From NCBI RefSeq assembly GCF_000473145.1, contig NZ_KI421503.1:7453-71452 (forward strand): DNA of 64,000 bases. The letters run 5' to 3'. Under the pieces are notes generated by a model, which made no database searches, was not told the origin of the DNA, and saw only the letters and a list, made by a program, of their open reading frames with translations. This document shows positions 52,663-61,977 of the stretch, piece by piece. The first letter of the stretch is position 1, and every line of letters begins with the position of its first letter. Source of the DNA: Leisingera daeponensis DSM 23529. Lineage in GTDB: Bacteria > Pseudomonadota > Alphaproteobacteria > Rhodobacterales > Rhodobacteraceae. The position numbers and the translations under genes were made by a program.

Positions 52663-52684
52663 CAGCAGCGCGCGAGCGCTGCTG
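52663..52684 (+). terminator. Hairpin at the end of the virB operon
   Basis: Perfect 9-bp stem CAGCAGCGC / GCGCTGCTG with GCGA tetraloop, 55 bp beyond the virB11 stop, followed by TTCGCTTTGT. A moderate Rho-independent terminator. The rest of 52609-52823 holds no gene. Confidence 0.6.
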
Positions 52685-52823
52685 TTCGCTTTGTATTCGT
52701 CAATAGCCGCTATTGGGCCGAGGCAAGCTGTCTTTTGGTGTCGGCCGAAAAAGCAACGTAGAATTACTTTCTCGACAATCGGACGCGTGATAATAAGGCA
52801 TTTAAGGGAAAGAACTTACGCTA

Positions 52824-53000
52824 CTAGGGCACAGTCGGCGGCGGTGCCACGCGTCCGGCGAGCTTCTGCCACTGTTTGTTGTCGATAAGGGTGGAACGGT
52901 AGATCCGCAGATTACCGCATCCCGGAAGTGACTTCAGCGTCTTTTTGACTGGATCAACCAACGCCGGTGCCAACCACGGACTAAAGGTTTGCTCAGACAT
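52824..53000 (-). CDS. Possible 58-residue small protein
   Basis: An open frame from ATG 53000 (MSEQTFSPWLAPALVDPVKK) to TAG at 52826-52824, with GAGGA 10 bases before the start. The product is basic in the middle (CGNLRIYRSTLIDNKQWQKL) and Pro-rich at its end. It follows the nuclease gene of the defence operon by about 130 bp on the same strand, so it could be the operon's last gene. I recognise no family; it may also be chance. Confidence 0.4.
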   Translation of the reverse strand: MSEQTFSPWLAPALVDPVKKTLKSLPGCGNLRIYRSTLIDNKQWQKLAGRVAPPPTVP

Positions 53001-53127
53001 TGCGCCATTGTCCTCATTTTCAATTCAGATATTGGTAGGCGGTTGAAAGGAAGATCGAAATCTGCGACGCCACAGACCCAAAAATCGGTTTGATGGAGTA
53101 ACCTGGAGCAACTTTCATGATGCCGTA

Positions 53128-55017
53128 TTACTTGAGGTCGTGCGGCGTCTTCCGGAGGGCTTGAACTCGGGCTACGACGATAAGGTATTCGGTATCAGAT
53201 CCAACGGGCGTTTTACGCTCTATGGTTATCCGCTCCGAAATGTGTTGCTGGTGTCCGTTCCTATCTGTCAGATCGAGGACCAACAGAAATCCAAAGCGGA
53301 CGCCTGTAGTGAGATATCCTGTCGCTTGTCCGGCGTAGCGCTTGGCCAAGGTAGCGTTGTCCGGTACGTTGTCATCCTTCTTAACCTCGATAATCGAACT
53401 TACACCGCGAAACTGGACGTCGATGTCGGCTCTCCCACCACCACGATCACGCGCCTCTGCTTGGAAGGTTGGCGCTCCCCCGGTCTGCAAGAATTTCAGA
53501 AAATCCAGCTGCAGATCATGTTCTACCGGTAGCTTTCCACTTCGCCGGAACAAATAGGAGGCGACAGGATCGGTGCTAACACCGACGTTTGACCGGGCAG
53601 CCAAAAACTTCAGTAATAGGCCGACAAGAGACTCCACGAGCATCCGCGCGTCGGGGAAACGTGAATAGTCTGGCTGAGTTGCAAACTGTTCGATTACCTG
53701 TTGCCAAAGCTGAGCAACCATAACATTGGCGTCCCCATGCATGCGGAGTTCCGAAACACCCATTTTGGCCGCGGCTTCGCTGAAGCCGGCATCTTCTAGT
53801 ACCTCAACCAGCCGGCTAGTGGTCGTGGCGTCGAAAGGGCGGCGATTAAGCGAGTCCTCCATCGACCGCTTGAGCGTTTCGCGCAGCTCCGCTACAGCCC
53901 CGGCTTTTCCATGGTCAATGTTGACCTGTAGCCACTCCTCCAGCGCTTGAAGGTAGTACCTGCGTTCGCGCATTCCACGGATGGTAGCATCCTGCATTGA
54001 CGCATCGAGGCCGGGCGTAGATGGCAGACCAAAAACTTCGCTTCCAGGGTAGAAAATTGACAGAAGCTCATCCTCAATCACAATTGCAACGTTCAACCAA
54101 ATTTCTTTGCCTAGGGAGTGGGCCAGAGCAGCTAATTTTGTTGCCATTGACAACCAATGAAAGCGTTCCCTCGAGGAAACAGCCAGCCATGAGTGAGACG
54201 CGTGGCGCGCCTGTGAAAACGCAGTATACTCGATGGCAGCAATTTCCAATTCAGGTAAACGATCTTTCAAATCTGCTCGGAGCCCGTCTTCCCGTACTGA
54301 CAGCAGGAAGGTCGTGCAAAGCAAATAGAGTTTTGCATCCGGACGACGCTCGCTGTTCTCGAGGGATCGCTCGAACCATTTTTTTGCGGACGCAAGCGCC
54401 GACCAAAGGGCTTCCTCGGTGGGTGCGGCCAGTCCTTCGCGAAGCTTAGCTAACCCAATTTCCATGCACGCTTCGTCTGCGACAGTATCCAGCGTCGCCA
54501 ATTGTTCGAGAAGCAACATAAAGTCTGTATCCGGATATCGACGTAGAATAGCGCCAACCACCTTGGCGACGTGACGCAGGAATTGTGGATCGTCCTCTGT
54601 CGAAACGTCGAGGATGCTGGCCTGTAGCCTACGCACGAGAACCGCGTTCTCTTGCGAGAGCAGCATCGCACCTCTCAGTGCATGGGAACGCCCCCATGAA
54701 TGATTGCTTTCATCTTCGAAATGGGAACAAAGACTTGTCCACGCTGGCTTGGCGAACCCGGCTGGTATCTCGATCCGCTCCAGACAATCGACCATCTCGG
54801 CCAGTGCTGGAGCGTCGTCAGTCCACGCCAGCATTTCCAACAATACGGATTGGACAGAGGTCTCGGATATCCATCGGGTCAGCCAGCAAAAGCCATCGGC
54901 TCGGTCTGAACCGGGCGCGAGTTTTTGTACTGCAGAAAGCAATCGCTCCGCTGAAACGGAGCCCGGATCACTGGATCCGTCAGCATCGGCGCGTAACAAC
55001 TCGATAAGATATTCCAT
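53128..55017 (-). CDS. Defence-operon effector: helical protein with C-terminal PD-(D/E)XK nuclease
   Basis: 629 residues. The first 500 are almost wholly alpha-helical and resemble HEAT/TPR-like repeat scaffolds. The last 110 form a PD-(D/E)XK nuclease: Asp531 in GGGRADIDVQF, Glu544 and Lys546 in SIIEVKK, and a Gln-x3-Tyr motif (GQATGY) in the following helix, then strand FGFLLVLDLT. Such Card1/restriction-type domains cut nucleic acid. It lies 10 bp after the SMC-like gene, so it is the likely effector of the three-gene system. No homologue is known to me by name. GC is visibly lower than in the flanking transfer genes. Confidence 0.75.
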   Translation of the reverse strand: MEYLIELLRADADGSSDPGSVSAERLLSAVQKLAPGSDRADGFCWLTRWISETSVQSVLLEMLAWTDDAPALAEMVDCLERIEIPAGFAKPAWTSLCSHFEDESNHSWGRSHALRGAMLLSQENAVLVRRLQASILDVSTEDDPQFLRHVAKVVGAILRRYPDTDFMLLLEQLATLDTVADEACMEIGLAKLREGLAAPTEEALWSALASAKKWFERSLENSERRPDAKLYLLCTTFLLSVREDGLRADLKDRLPELEIAAIEYTAFSQARHASHSWLAVSSRERFHWLSMATKLAALAHSLGKEIWLNVAIVIEDELLSIFYPGSEVFGLPSTPGLDASMQDATIRGMRERRYYLQALEEWLQVNIDHGKAGAVAELRETLKRSMEDSLNRRPFDATTTSRLVEVLEDAGFSEAAAKMGVSELRMHGDANVMVAQLWQQVIEQFATQPDYSRFPDARMLVESLVGLLLKFLAARSNVGVSTDPVASYLFRRSGKLPVEHDLQLDFLKFLQTGGAPTFQAEARDRGGGRADIDVQFRGVSSIIEVKKDDNVPDNATLAKRYAGQATGYLTTGVRFGFLLVLDLTDRNGHQQHISERITIERKTPVGSDTEYLIVVARVQALRKTPHDLK

Positions 55018-55027
55018 GACTCACCGC

Positions 55028-57025
55028 TTAGAAAACGTAGTCGTCGCCTTTGGCATGGAGACGATGCTCGATTGGCACAACGGCTTCAACGGAAGGACGC
55101 GCTGTCGTGCCGATGATTATCTGCACACCGCCTATCTCCGAGGCCGCGGTTGCAACGCTATCGAGCATCGCCTCGAAATCCTTGTCCACGACCTCTTCGG
55201 ACGCCGGCGAGTCGATCACCATCAAACCGGGGTGGCGGCCGTGACCCCGTTCCCTTGCGACTTCGACCGCAGCGAGCGCCACGGCAATCTTGATGCGCAG
55301 CCGTTCACCCATGGTCAAGTTGCTAAACCATTCGATAGCTCCACCTTGTTTGACTTTGAGCCGACCTCCGTTGTCCAGTTGCATCTCAGTGGCGTTGGGC
55401 ATGCCAAACTTCCGGGAAAGGAGCATCACCGATTGCGATATCTGCTTCAGAATCTCAGATTGCATATCAACCATAAGTTCTTTGGTGACGTCAGTGGCTG
55501 CCCTGAGAACCTTATCCGCAGCATCGGTATTGGCGTCCGAGCTTGTAGATGTCGCTCCATCACCCATGAGGTCGCGAAGTTGAGCTGCCTGGGCTTCCAG
55601 CTGGACGATCTCCAGCTCTGTATCAGGGACCTTGGCAGCAAGGTCGACCTGCAACGCGGAAACCCGATCCTTTGCTTTTCGAAGTTCGATTGCAGCGTTG
55701 TTTGCAGATTTTTCCGCGGCTTTTTGCTTCTCCCTAGCTAATTTCAATGACGCGTCGAGGGCGTCGACTTCATCTTTCGCAAGCTGAATGTGATCTTCTT
55801 CAAAATCCTCTGTGCCCTGGGGAATATCGTTCTTGCAAAGCAGACAGGTGCTTCCATCGCCAGTTGACCCAGGCGCCGCCACGACCTCTTTGTATTTGGC
55901 TTCGCAGGCTGGGCAGCAGGATGGGCTAAGCTTGCGGAACGAATAGCCGGCTGACTTCTCGTCCTCCAGTTGCTGTACCCTTTGACGGGCTTTCTCGAAG
56001 CTCTCCGCAATCTTCTGCAGCGAGACATCAGCCACTTCGAAAGCAGCCCGCGTGGAATCCGCAACTTCGCGCAGAGTGACCATCTGTTGGTCCAAATCGT
56101 TCAACTCGACCCGTTTCCTTGAGCGATCGTCAACCTTCTTCACGCTTTCCCTTGCTGTCTCCAGCTTGGCGTTGACCGTCTCCAACCTTTTCGCAAGGCC
56201 CTTGTACAGCGCAGACTGGTCTGGACGAGCGGCGCGGGATTCCTCGACCTCCTTCTGCGCTGTGAGGGCCGCGCTATACGTCGAGACCCACGGCAAACCG
56301 ATGAATAGTTGCAGTAGGCGTAACGGGATACCATCGATCGTGACGTCGCCGAAAAGTGCCTTGGCGTTCGTCGAACTCGACAAGAAGAGTGCCGATGAAA
56401 TCAGTGGCCAGCCATGAGCATGACCACCGGTTTTGGAATTGTGTGCATATATCGGCGAGAAGGTTAGTTCAGCCATCATTAGCTGTTCCGTTTGCGACTT
56501 CAGCCCTTCGCCGCCATCACCGTCGTATAATGGCACCCAGCTCCCGTCGCTGCCCGAACGGCTGACGCGGGCTTTCGCTTTCGCCGGATCCTCCTCTCCG
56601 ACATCTTTCCGCAATTCAGTACGGTGGAGAATGCCGTCGATCTCATAAGTCACATCGACGATTTCCAGCCATTTCCAGACGTCCGCCTTAACCCTTCCCC
56701 GGAACTCGCCCCTGATGACAGCGTATAGCAGATTTAGGATAGAAGACTTGCCGCGGAGGTTGCGGTCCGACATTACCGCAAACAATCCAGCGCCGAGGTT
56801 GGCCCAAGTCTTATCAAACGGCCCGTCACAGTCGGACTCTGCACGGGCACCTGCAACTCTTATGCTTTTGAACCGCAATGACTTCGCTCGAGGAGGTGTA
56901 GGCTGCGGCTGGATGTTGTATTTCTGTAGCACAGACTTGGCTGTGCTTTCCTCAGTGCCTGAACGTTCCGCAATGGCGCGGAGCCAGCCACTCTCGGTGG
57001 ATTGAATTGGCGCAGACTTTCTCAT
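55028..57025 (-). CDS. Defence-operon SMC/Rad50-like ATPase
   Basis: 665 residues. N-terminal part (1-45) looks like a helix-turn-helix. The ATPase head starts near residue 48; its P-loop is atypical, SDRNLRGKSSIL (86-97), keeping GKSS but lacking the first Gly. Coiled coils lie at about 255-360 and 405-485, joined by a zinc-ribbon-like turn with CPAC (371-374) and CLLC (394-397), comparable with the Rad50 hook. The C-terminal head has the ABC signature NLTMGERLRIK (569-579), Walker B LMVIDSP (601-607) and a GTTARP end strand. Overlaps the preceding gene by ATGA. Probably the sensor motor of the system. Confidence 0.82.
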   Translation of the reverse strand: MRKSAPIQSTESGWLRAIAERSGTEESTAKSVLQKYNIQPQPTPPRAKSLRFKSIRVAGARAESDCDGPFDKTWANLGAGLFAVMSDRNLRGKSSILNLLYAVIRGEFRGRVKADVWKWLEIVDVTYEIDGILHRTELRKDVGEEDPAKAKARVSRSGSDGSWVPLYDGDGGEGLKSQTEQLMMAELTFSPIYAHNSKTGGHAHGWPLISSALFLSSSTNAKALFGDVTIDGIPLRLLQLFIGLPWVSTYSAALTAQKEVEESRAARPDQSALYKGLAKRLETVNAKLETARESVKKVDDRSRKRVELNDLDQQMVTLREVADSTRAAFEVADVSLQKIAESFEKARQRVQQLEDEKSAGYSFRKLSPSCCPACEAKYKEVVAAPGSTGDGSTCLLCKNDIPQGTEDFEEDHIQLAKDEVDALDASLKLAREKQKAAEKSANNAAIELRKAKDRVSALQVDLAAKVPDTELEIVQLEAQAAQLRDLMGDGATSTSSDANTDAADKVLRAATDVTKELMVDMQSEILKQISQSVMLLSRKFGMPNATEMQLDNGGRLKVKQGGAIEWFSNLTMGERLRIKIAVALAAVEVARERGHGRHPGLMVIDSPASEEVVDKDFEAMLDSVATAASEIGGVQIIIGTTARPSVEAVVPIEHRLHAKGDDYVF

Positions 57026-57738
57026 TTCAGATTCTCCGAAATCGCGCGTAGGCGCTTCTCGACTTCCACACGAATGCTCGGGATGAGATCGCCATGAAGT
57101 GTCTTGCCATAGGTGGGATGCTCGTATTGCCAGTCCTTAAGCTTCGAACCGCTTTTACCGGAAGCTACCCGCATCACTAGCGTCATCCGGTCCCGGTACC
57201 ACACCAAGTCCGGATGATCGGCTACACACTGGTCCAAGAAAGCCATTGCCTTCGATGATATCTGGTATTCATAGCGACGCACCTTGCCATCTTCGCCTTT
57301 AAGCTGCATCGATCGGACGAGTCCGTAGTAGCTTAGCAAGGCAAGTGCATCCGCGATGTTCTCGTAAGCTCCTCGCTTCCACCTGACCATGCGCACTAGC
57401 CTGACAGAAGGTTCATCAGCATCAAAAATGCCTTCGACCTTCTTAAGCAGGTCGAGATCACCCTCGGCTTCGACCACGTCCAGTAACGCGTCAGCCAGAT
57501 AGTCTGGATAGCGCACCAAGAAATCCATAGCCATTAGCCGTTTTTCGGCCCTGAAGACTTTCACGCATTCTTCAGCAGGATCGTCAGCAGGATCGGAACC
57601 GGCCGCTAGAATGAAGAGAAGCCGCAAGGCGTCACGATATCTAACCCCAACGGCAGAAACTGGGTCAGTTGAAGTCGCGCTCCCAGTTTCGCCCGCTATA
57701 TCGTCAAGTAAGCCCATGCCTGCCGACAACTCCCCCAT
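57022..57738 (-). CDS. Defence-operon middle component, winged-helix-like
   Basis: 238 residues, soluble, mostly helical with a winged-helix-like centre: VRYRDALRLLFILAAGS, then a helix-turn-helix at about 125-160 (ENIADALALLSYYGLVRSMQ) and a wing with DGKVRRYEYQIS. The C-terminal part YRDRMTLVMRVASGKSGSKL is conserved-looking. In ABC-three-component and Lamassu-type systems a small protein of this size (middle component/LmuC) binds the ATPase. It is the first gene of the operon; stop overlaps the ATPase start by 4 bases. Confidence 0.7.
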   Translation of the reverse strand: MGELSAGMGLLDDIAGETGSATSTDPVSAVGVRYRDALRLLFILAAGSDPADDPAEECVKVFRAEKRLMAMDFLVRYPDYLADALLDVVEAEGDLDLLKKVEGIFDADEPSVRLVRMVRWKRGAYENIADALALLSYYGLVRSMQLKGEDGKVRRYEYQISSKAMAFLDQCVADHPDLVWYRDRMTLVMRVASGKSGSKLKDWQYEHPTYGKTLHGDLIPSIRVEVEKRLRAISENLK

Positions 57739-58118
57739 AAATCTATGATTGTATTATTTCGAATAAGATCGCGTATCGTCGCTTGCAAAGCAACCCATTG
57801 AGAATCTGGACGAACTGCCTGTCAAACACATATGAACACAAGTCTAGCAAGGTGTTGCTCGGCAAGCTGGCGGAGCAATCTGAAAACACAACCGGCTTGA
57901 TTGAACGCTGATTGATTTGGGTTTCGGCTCTGTACCCTTACGCCAAAGGCCGCACGGGAGACCTTCTGGTTGCTGAAAAACGCTGGCGAACAGCAGCAGT
58001 GGAGACGTCAAGAGTACGCATGCTTTACGATGGCAGTCTGACTGGCAGAGGCTACAAACAGTCATCCTCCGCGCACAACACAGAAGATTAACAAGGGACA
58101 GTCGCGCGAAGACCGCGC
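57739..58118. other. Promoter region of the defence operon and spacer
   Basis: The 100 bp next to the operon are AT-rich (TTATTCGAAATAATAC contains the palindrome TATTCGAAATA) and should hold its promoter and an operator. The remaining 270 bp up to the coupling-protein gene contain only short frames without ribosome sites; they may be debris from the insertion of the operon. No gene is supported. Confidence 0.45.
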
Positions 58119-60032
58119 TCACCCTCCCAATAGCTCTTCAATGAAGTCCTCCTGCCGGTCGAGCGCCGCCTCCCATTCCTTCGGCAAGTCCGCTTCCCGC
58201 TCGAGCATCTCCGGCTCTGGTTGCCCGCGCCCGGCTTCCATCGTCCTCACGCTCATCGCGCGCGCTTCGCGGCGCTGCGAGCGATCCCGGACTGGCGCGC
58301 GTTCGGCCGGTTTCGCCTGCTCGTCTGCGCCGGCCTCATCGCCACCTTCGCTGCCCCAAGGCCCAACACCCTGCACGCTCGGCGGATAGGGAAAGGGCTT
58401 ACCTTCTTGGCGGGCCAGCATCTGCTTGAAGAAGGGATCGTCGTAATACTTGATCCGGCTCGCCTTGATCGGGTGCTGGGGCGAGGCGAGGATGATCACC
58501 TCGTCGGGGTCCATCAGGCGCGCTTCGGTCTCGGAAAGCAGCGGCCGTTCTTCCAGCCGCGCCGAAGTCGAGGTCGCGCCGAGGATACCTTTGTTGCGGC
58601 CATACATCTTGGTCACCGCCTCGCGGGTGGTGCTGCCGACGGCGGCCGAGACTTCCTTCACCGTGCGCTGGTCGCGCGGGGTGATGTAGAGCTTGAGCCC
58701 TGCCCCGTTCTCGAGGCTTTCGCGGCCCTCGGGCCCGTAGATCCGGTCGAGCGAAGCCAGAGACTGCGCGATCATCGCGACGCGGCCGCCATAGCTTGCC
58801 AAGGAATGGATAGCGCGTTCGAGATAGGGCATTGCACCCATCTGCTGGAATTCGTCGATCATCATCATGACCGGCCAGGGTTCGTCGGGGCCCGGTTCAT
58901 TCAGGCGGATCGAGGCGATGAGATCGGCGAACATCAGGCGCAGGAGTGGGGCGAGGGTTGCGATGTGATCTTCGGAGACGGCGATATAGAGCGACTGCGG
59001 TTGATTCCGAAAAGTCGAGAAATCGAAGTCGCTGGCTTGCGTGGCCGAGCGCACTGCCGGGTTGTCCCACTGCTTGAGGCCCGCGGTCATCAGCGCCTGG
59101 ATGTTTGAGGTCAGCAGCCGCGACGAGGCAGAGGCCGCGTTGGTCCAGAGCTCGCGCAGGATGTCTTCTTCGGCTTCATCGGCATAGGTCTTGTACTGGG
59201 CGTTCTTGTACTCGCCCCCGGCGACGATCTTGTTCACCTCGCCAAGGTTCGGCGTTCCGCGCTGGATCGCCAGCAGACAGGCCGCGACGAAGATCGACTT
59301 GCCGGCCTCGGAGAAGGTGTCGAGTTGCTTGTTGTCCTTGTCGAGGAAGAGGTCGGCCAGGATCGAGACCTCGGTGAAGCGCTGCGCGAAGCTCGGGGCC
59401 TTGGCGATCCGGGCCAGAGGATTGTAGCGATGCGTGGCATTGGCCCAATCAAACGGGCTGAAGCGATAGACCTCGTCGCCATTCAGCGCCCGCAACCGCG
59501 CTGTCTTCTCGAAGTTCTCACCCTTCACGTCGAGCACCACGACCGAACCCGCGAAGCTTAGGAGGTTCGGGATCACGAAGCCGACGCCCTTACCGGCGCG
59601 GGTTGGGGCGACCATCATCACATGCGGGATCGTGGTCGAAGAGATGAACTCAGCCTTCGAGGTCGGCGCGCCGAGTTTGCCGCAGACAAAGCCCTTGCCC
59701 GGCGCCTGCAACATGTCGTTCTTCTTCAGCTCCGCCTTGGTCTGCCAGTGTGCCGAGCCGTAATCGTCCCGCTCTTTCTTCCAGGTCCAAGCCAGCGCCA
59801 GGGTGCCGAGACCGATCGCGCCAAAGCCAACGGCCCCGAAGCCCACCTTGAAGGCTTCGGGATGTACCGCGCGGGTGCTGGCGCTCGCCTTCCAGAGCGC
59901 CAACATGTCGAAACTCTGAAACCCCGTTTTCAGGGCCAGGGTCAGGTAGAAGGCGGCAACGATGGTGCCGATGACGGCGCCGCAGATCACACCGAAGAGG
60001 AGCGCTGCCCAGAGGGGAAGTGTCTTGGTCAT
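58119..60032 (-). CDS. virD4: VirD4/TraG type IV coupling protein
   Basis: 637 residues from ATG 60032, chosen because GGGGAG lies 9 bases ahead; an ATG three codons earlier has no spacing. Two N-terminal membrane helices (10-35 and 63-83), then the FtsK-like ATPase with P-loop MVAPTRAGKGVGF (141-153) and Walker B VMMMIDEFQQMG (388-399). The tail is charged and disordered. It brings the relaxase-DNA complex to the VirB channel. Gap of 16 bp after the relaxase gene. The Lys-Gly ending of the P-loop (AGKG) is usual in this family. Confidence 0.95.
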   Translation of the reverse strand: MTKTLPLWAALLFGVICGAVIGTIVAAFYLTLALKTGFQSFDMLALWKASASTRAVHPEAFKVGFGAVGFGAIGLGTLALAWTWKKERDDYGSAHWQTKAELKKNDMLQAPGKGFVCGKLGAPTSKAEFISSTTIPHVMMVAPTRAGKGVGFVIPNLLSFAGSVVVLDVKGENFEKTARLRALNGDEVYRFSPFDWANATHRYNPLARIAKAPSFAQRFTEVSILADLFLDKDNKQLDTFSEAGKSIFVAACLLAIQRGTPNLGEVNKIVAGGEYKNAQYKTYADEAEEDILRELWTNAASASSRLLTSNIQALMTAGLKQWDNPAVRSATQASDFDFSTFRNQPQSLYIAVSEDHIATLAPLLRLMFADLIASIRLNEPGPDEPWPVMMMIDEFQQMGAMPYLERAIHSLASYGGRVAMIAQSLASLDRIYGPEGRESLENGAGLKLYITPRDQRTVKEVSAAVGSTTREAVTKMYGRNKGILGATSTSARLEERPLLSETEARLMDPDEVIILASPQHPIKASRIKYYDDPFFKQMLARQEGKPFPYPPSVQGVGPWGSEGGDEAGADEQAKPAERAPVRDRSQRREARAMSVRTMEAGRGQPEPEMLEREADLPKEWEAALDRQEDFIEELLGG

Positions 60033-60048
60033 GGTGGTCATCTCCCCT

Positions 60049-61977
60049 TTAGAATTCCATCTCGTCATCGAGACCGCGGTCCCGACCGAGATCACGCCCC
60101 AACTCCTGCACCTCCTGCTGGCCGCGCAATCGCGCCACCTCGGTCGCCTTATCCTGCTGCAACCCGGCAGCGCGGTCGGTGAAGACCTGATCGCCGGTTT
60201 CCTCAAACGTCATCTCAAGGAACTCCTGCGTGACGGTGATCTGATCGAGCTTGCTCGGCAGCGCCGCGTCCAGCACCTCGTAGTTGCCGCGGCGAAGCTC
60301 GGCCAAGCCTTCTTCGCCCAACTCCTTGAAGAGCTCGGATTGCAGGGTCCGCTCGACCGTCTCTTCCTGTTCCTCGCTGAGCTTGCCGTCGCGCAACATG
60401 TGGGCGAGGTCCTGCAGGTAGGGATTGGGCGTCCGGTCGTCCTCGTCGATGAGCGGCAGCGTCGCCTCTTCCTCGTCCGCGAGGGTCCGACCAATCTCGA
60501 CACCCAGTTCCTTGGCGCGTTCCATCAGCGCGTCCATCACGCCGTCGACCTTCTCGAGCGCGGCGTCGAGTTGGTCGTCACTCGCGGTCTCCACGCTCAG
60601 ACCGTCCTTGGCCAGCACCGCGTTCATGTCCCGCTCGACCCAGTCCTGTGCCATGCCGTAGTTCCGCGTGCCGCCGGCACTGATCCGCGCCACCAGTTCC
60701 TCGCTATCCATCCCGACCTCCTCGGCCCGCTCGAGCACGTCACGCAGCCCTTCGTCATTGCCCGACTGCAGCGCGGCGATCAGAACCTCACTGCCCGCCC
60801 CCGGCGGATAGGGTTCTTCGAGCTGCTTGCCGAAGCGCACGCGCAACTCCGGGTCCGGCACCATCTGCGAGAGGTCCGCGATGATCGGCGCGGCCTTGGC
60901 CTCGAACGCGGCGCGCTCGGCCGGGTCCAGTTCCTCGGCCTTGAGCCTCAGCGCCTCGATCGTGCGCTCGGAATAGTCGATCGCATCACCGACGGTCTTG
61001 ATGTCCTTCATGTCTATCTCTCCTTCGGTGAAGTTCCACGGCGTGCCCGAGCCCAGTCCGTCCGCCATGCCGCGCACGGCGCGCGCCATGTGGCGCTGGT
61101 CCATCCGGTCCAGCAGATCCGCGAGGTTCTTGTAGTCCTTGGCGAAGCCCACCACCTGCGCCTGCGCGATGGCAGTTTCCTGGGCCGTCATGACGATCTC
61201 GCGCGGCAGGCGAGCCTCTTCCTTGGCGCGGTAGATCTCCTCGATCCCGGCGGGCTTCTCGAAAATGCCGCGCTCGAGCCGCGTGGTGGCATCAAGCATC
61301 ACGCCATAGCGTTCCGCAATTTCAGCCTGCTTCTCGCGCATGAGCTGCGGCGACATCACGCCCTCGGCCCAACACGAAAACCAGGTGCCCTTCTCGACGC
61401 CGCGATTGTTCAGGATGATATGCGCGTGCTTGTGCGCCCGGTCGTCATGAACCGCGAGGACATAGTCCCATTGGTCGCCGTATTCGCCGCTCTCGAAGAA
61501 ATGCTCGGTCCAGTCTATCGCGATGTCGCGAACCTGATCGACCGTCACGTCGGTCGGGAAGGACAGCAGCATGTGCGAGGTGAACCCGAGCTTGGTCGAG
61601 CCGCGCCAGGTCCCGGCCCAGTCCTCGACGATGTCCTCTTTCTGTTCCTCAGACAGCACCGCCGCATCGGTCAGCGCGTTGGTCATCGTCGAATAGGTGT
61701 AGACCGCCTTGTCATTGATGTAGGAGATCTGCGCCCCAAGCGAAGCACGCGTCTTGCAGCCCCCTGCCCGGATCCGTTTGAACACCGCCGCTCGGCTCTG
61801 ACCCGAGGCTACTTTCAGCGCGTTGCGCGCCGACATGGTTCCAACGCGCGCGAAACTCCGCCCCTGCCGACGCCCCGCCAACCGCGCGTCGATCCGCGCC
61901 GCGGCCTGGCCCCGGATGCGCTCATCCTCCCAGAGCCGCCCCATGACCGAGGTGTAGAGGGCGAGCGGATCAGCCAT
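60049..61977 (-). CDS. Conjugative relaxase (VirD2/MobA-type)
   Basis: 642 residues. Relaxase domain in the first 230: likely catalytic Tyr86 in GAQISYINDKA, and the metal-binding histidine motif HKHAHIILNN with His182, His184 and His186. The remaining 400 residues are acidic and helical and may interact with the coupling protein. It nicks oriT and pilots the strand to the recipient. The start overlaps the accessory gene end by 8 bases; the operon order accessory-relaxase-VirD4 is typical. A matching nic site lies 0.8 kb upstream. Confidence 0.92.
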   Translation of the reverse strand: MADPLALYTSVMGRLWEDERIRGQAAARIDARLAGRRQGRSFARVGTMSARNALKVASGQSRAAVFKRIRAGGCKTRASLGAQISYINDKAVYTYSTMTNALTDAAVLSEEQKEDIVEDWAGTWRGSTKLGFTSHMLLSFPTDVTVDQVRDIAIDWTEHFFESGEYGDQWDYVLAVHDDRAHKHAHIILNNRGVEKGTWFSCWAEGVMSPQLMREKQAEIAERYGVMLDATTRLERGIFEKPAGIEEIYRAKEEARLPREIVMTAQETAIAQAQVVGFAKDYKNLADLLDRMDQRHMARAVRGMADGLGSGTPWNFTEGEIDMKDIKTVGDAIDYSERTIEALRLKAEELDPAERAAFEAKAAPIIADLSQMVPDPELRVRFGKQLEEPYPPGAGSEVLIAALQSGNDEGLRDVLERAEEVGMDSEELVARISAGGTRNYGMAQDWVERDMNAVLAKDGLSVETASDDQLDAALEKVDGVMDALMERAKELGVEIGRTLADEEEATLPLIDEDDRTPNPYLQDLAHMLRDGKLSEEQEETVERTLQSELFKELGEEGLAELRRGNYEVLDAALPSKLDQITVTQEFLEMTFEETGDQVFTDRAAGLQQDKATEVARLRGQQEVQELGRDLGRDRGLDDEMEF

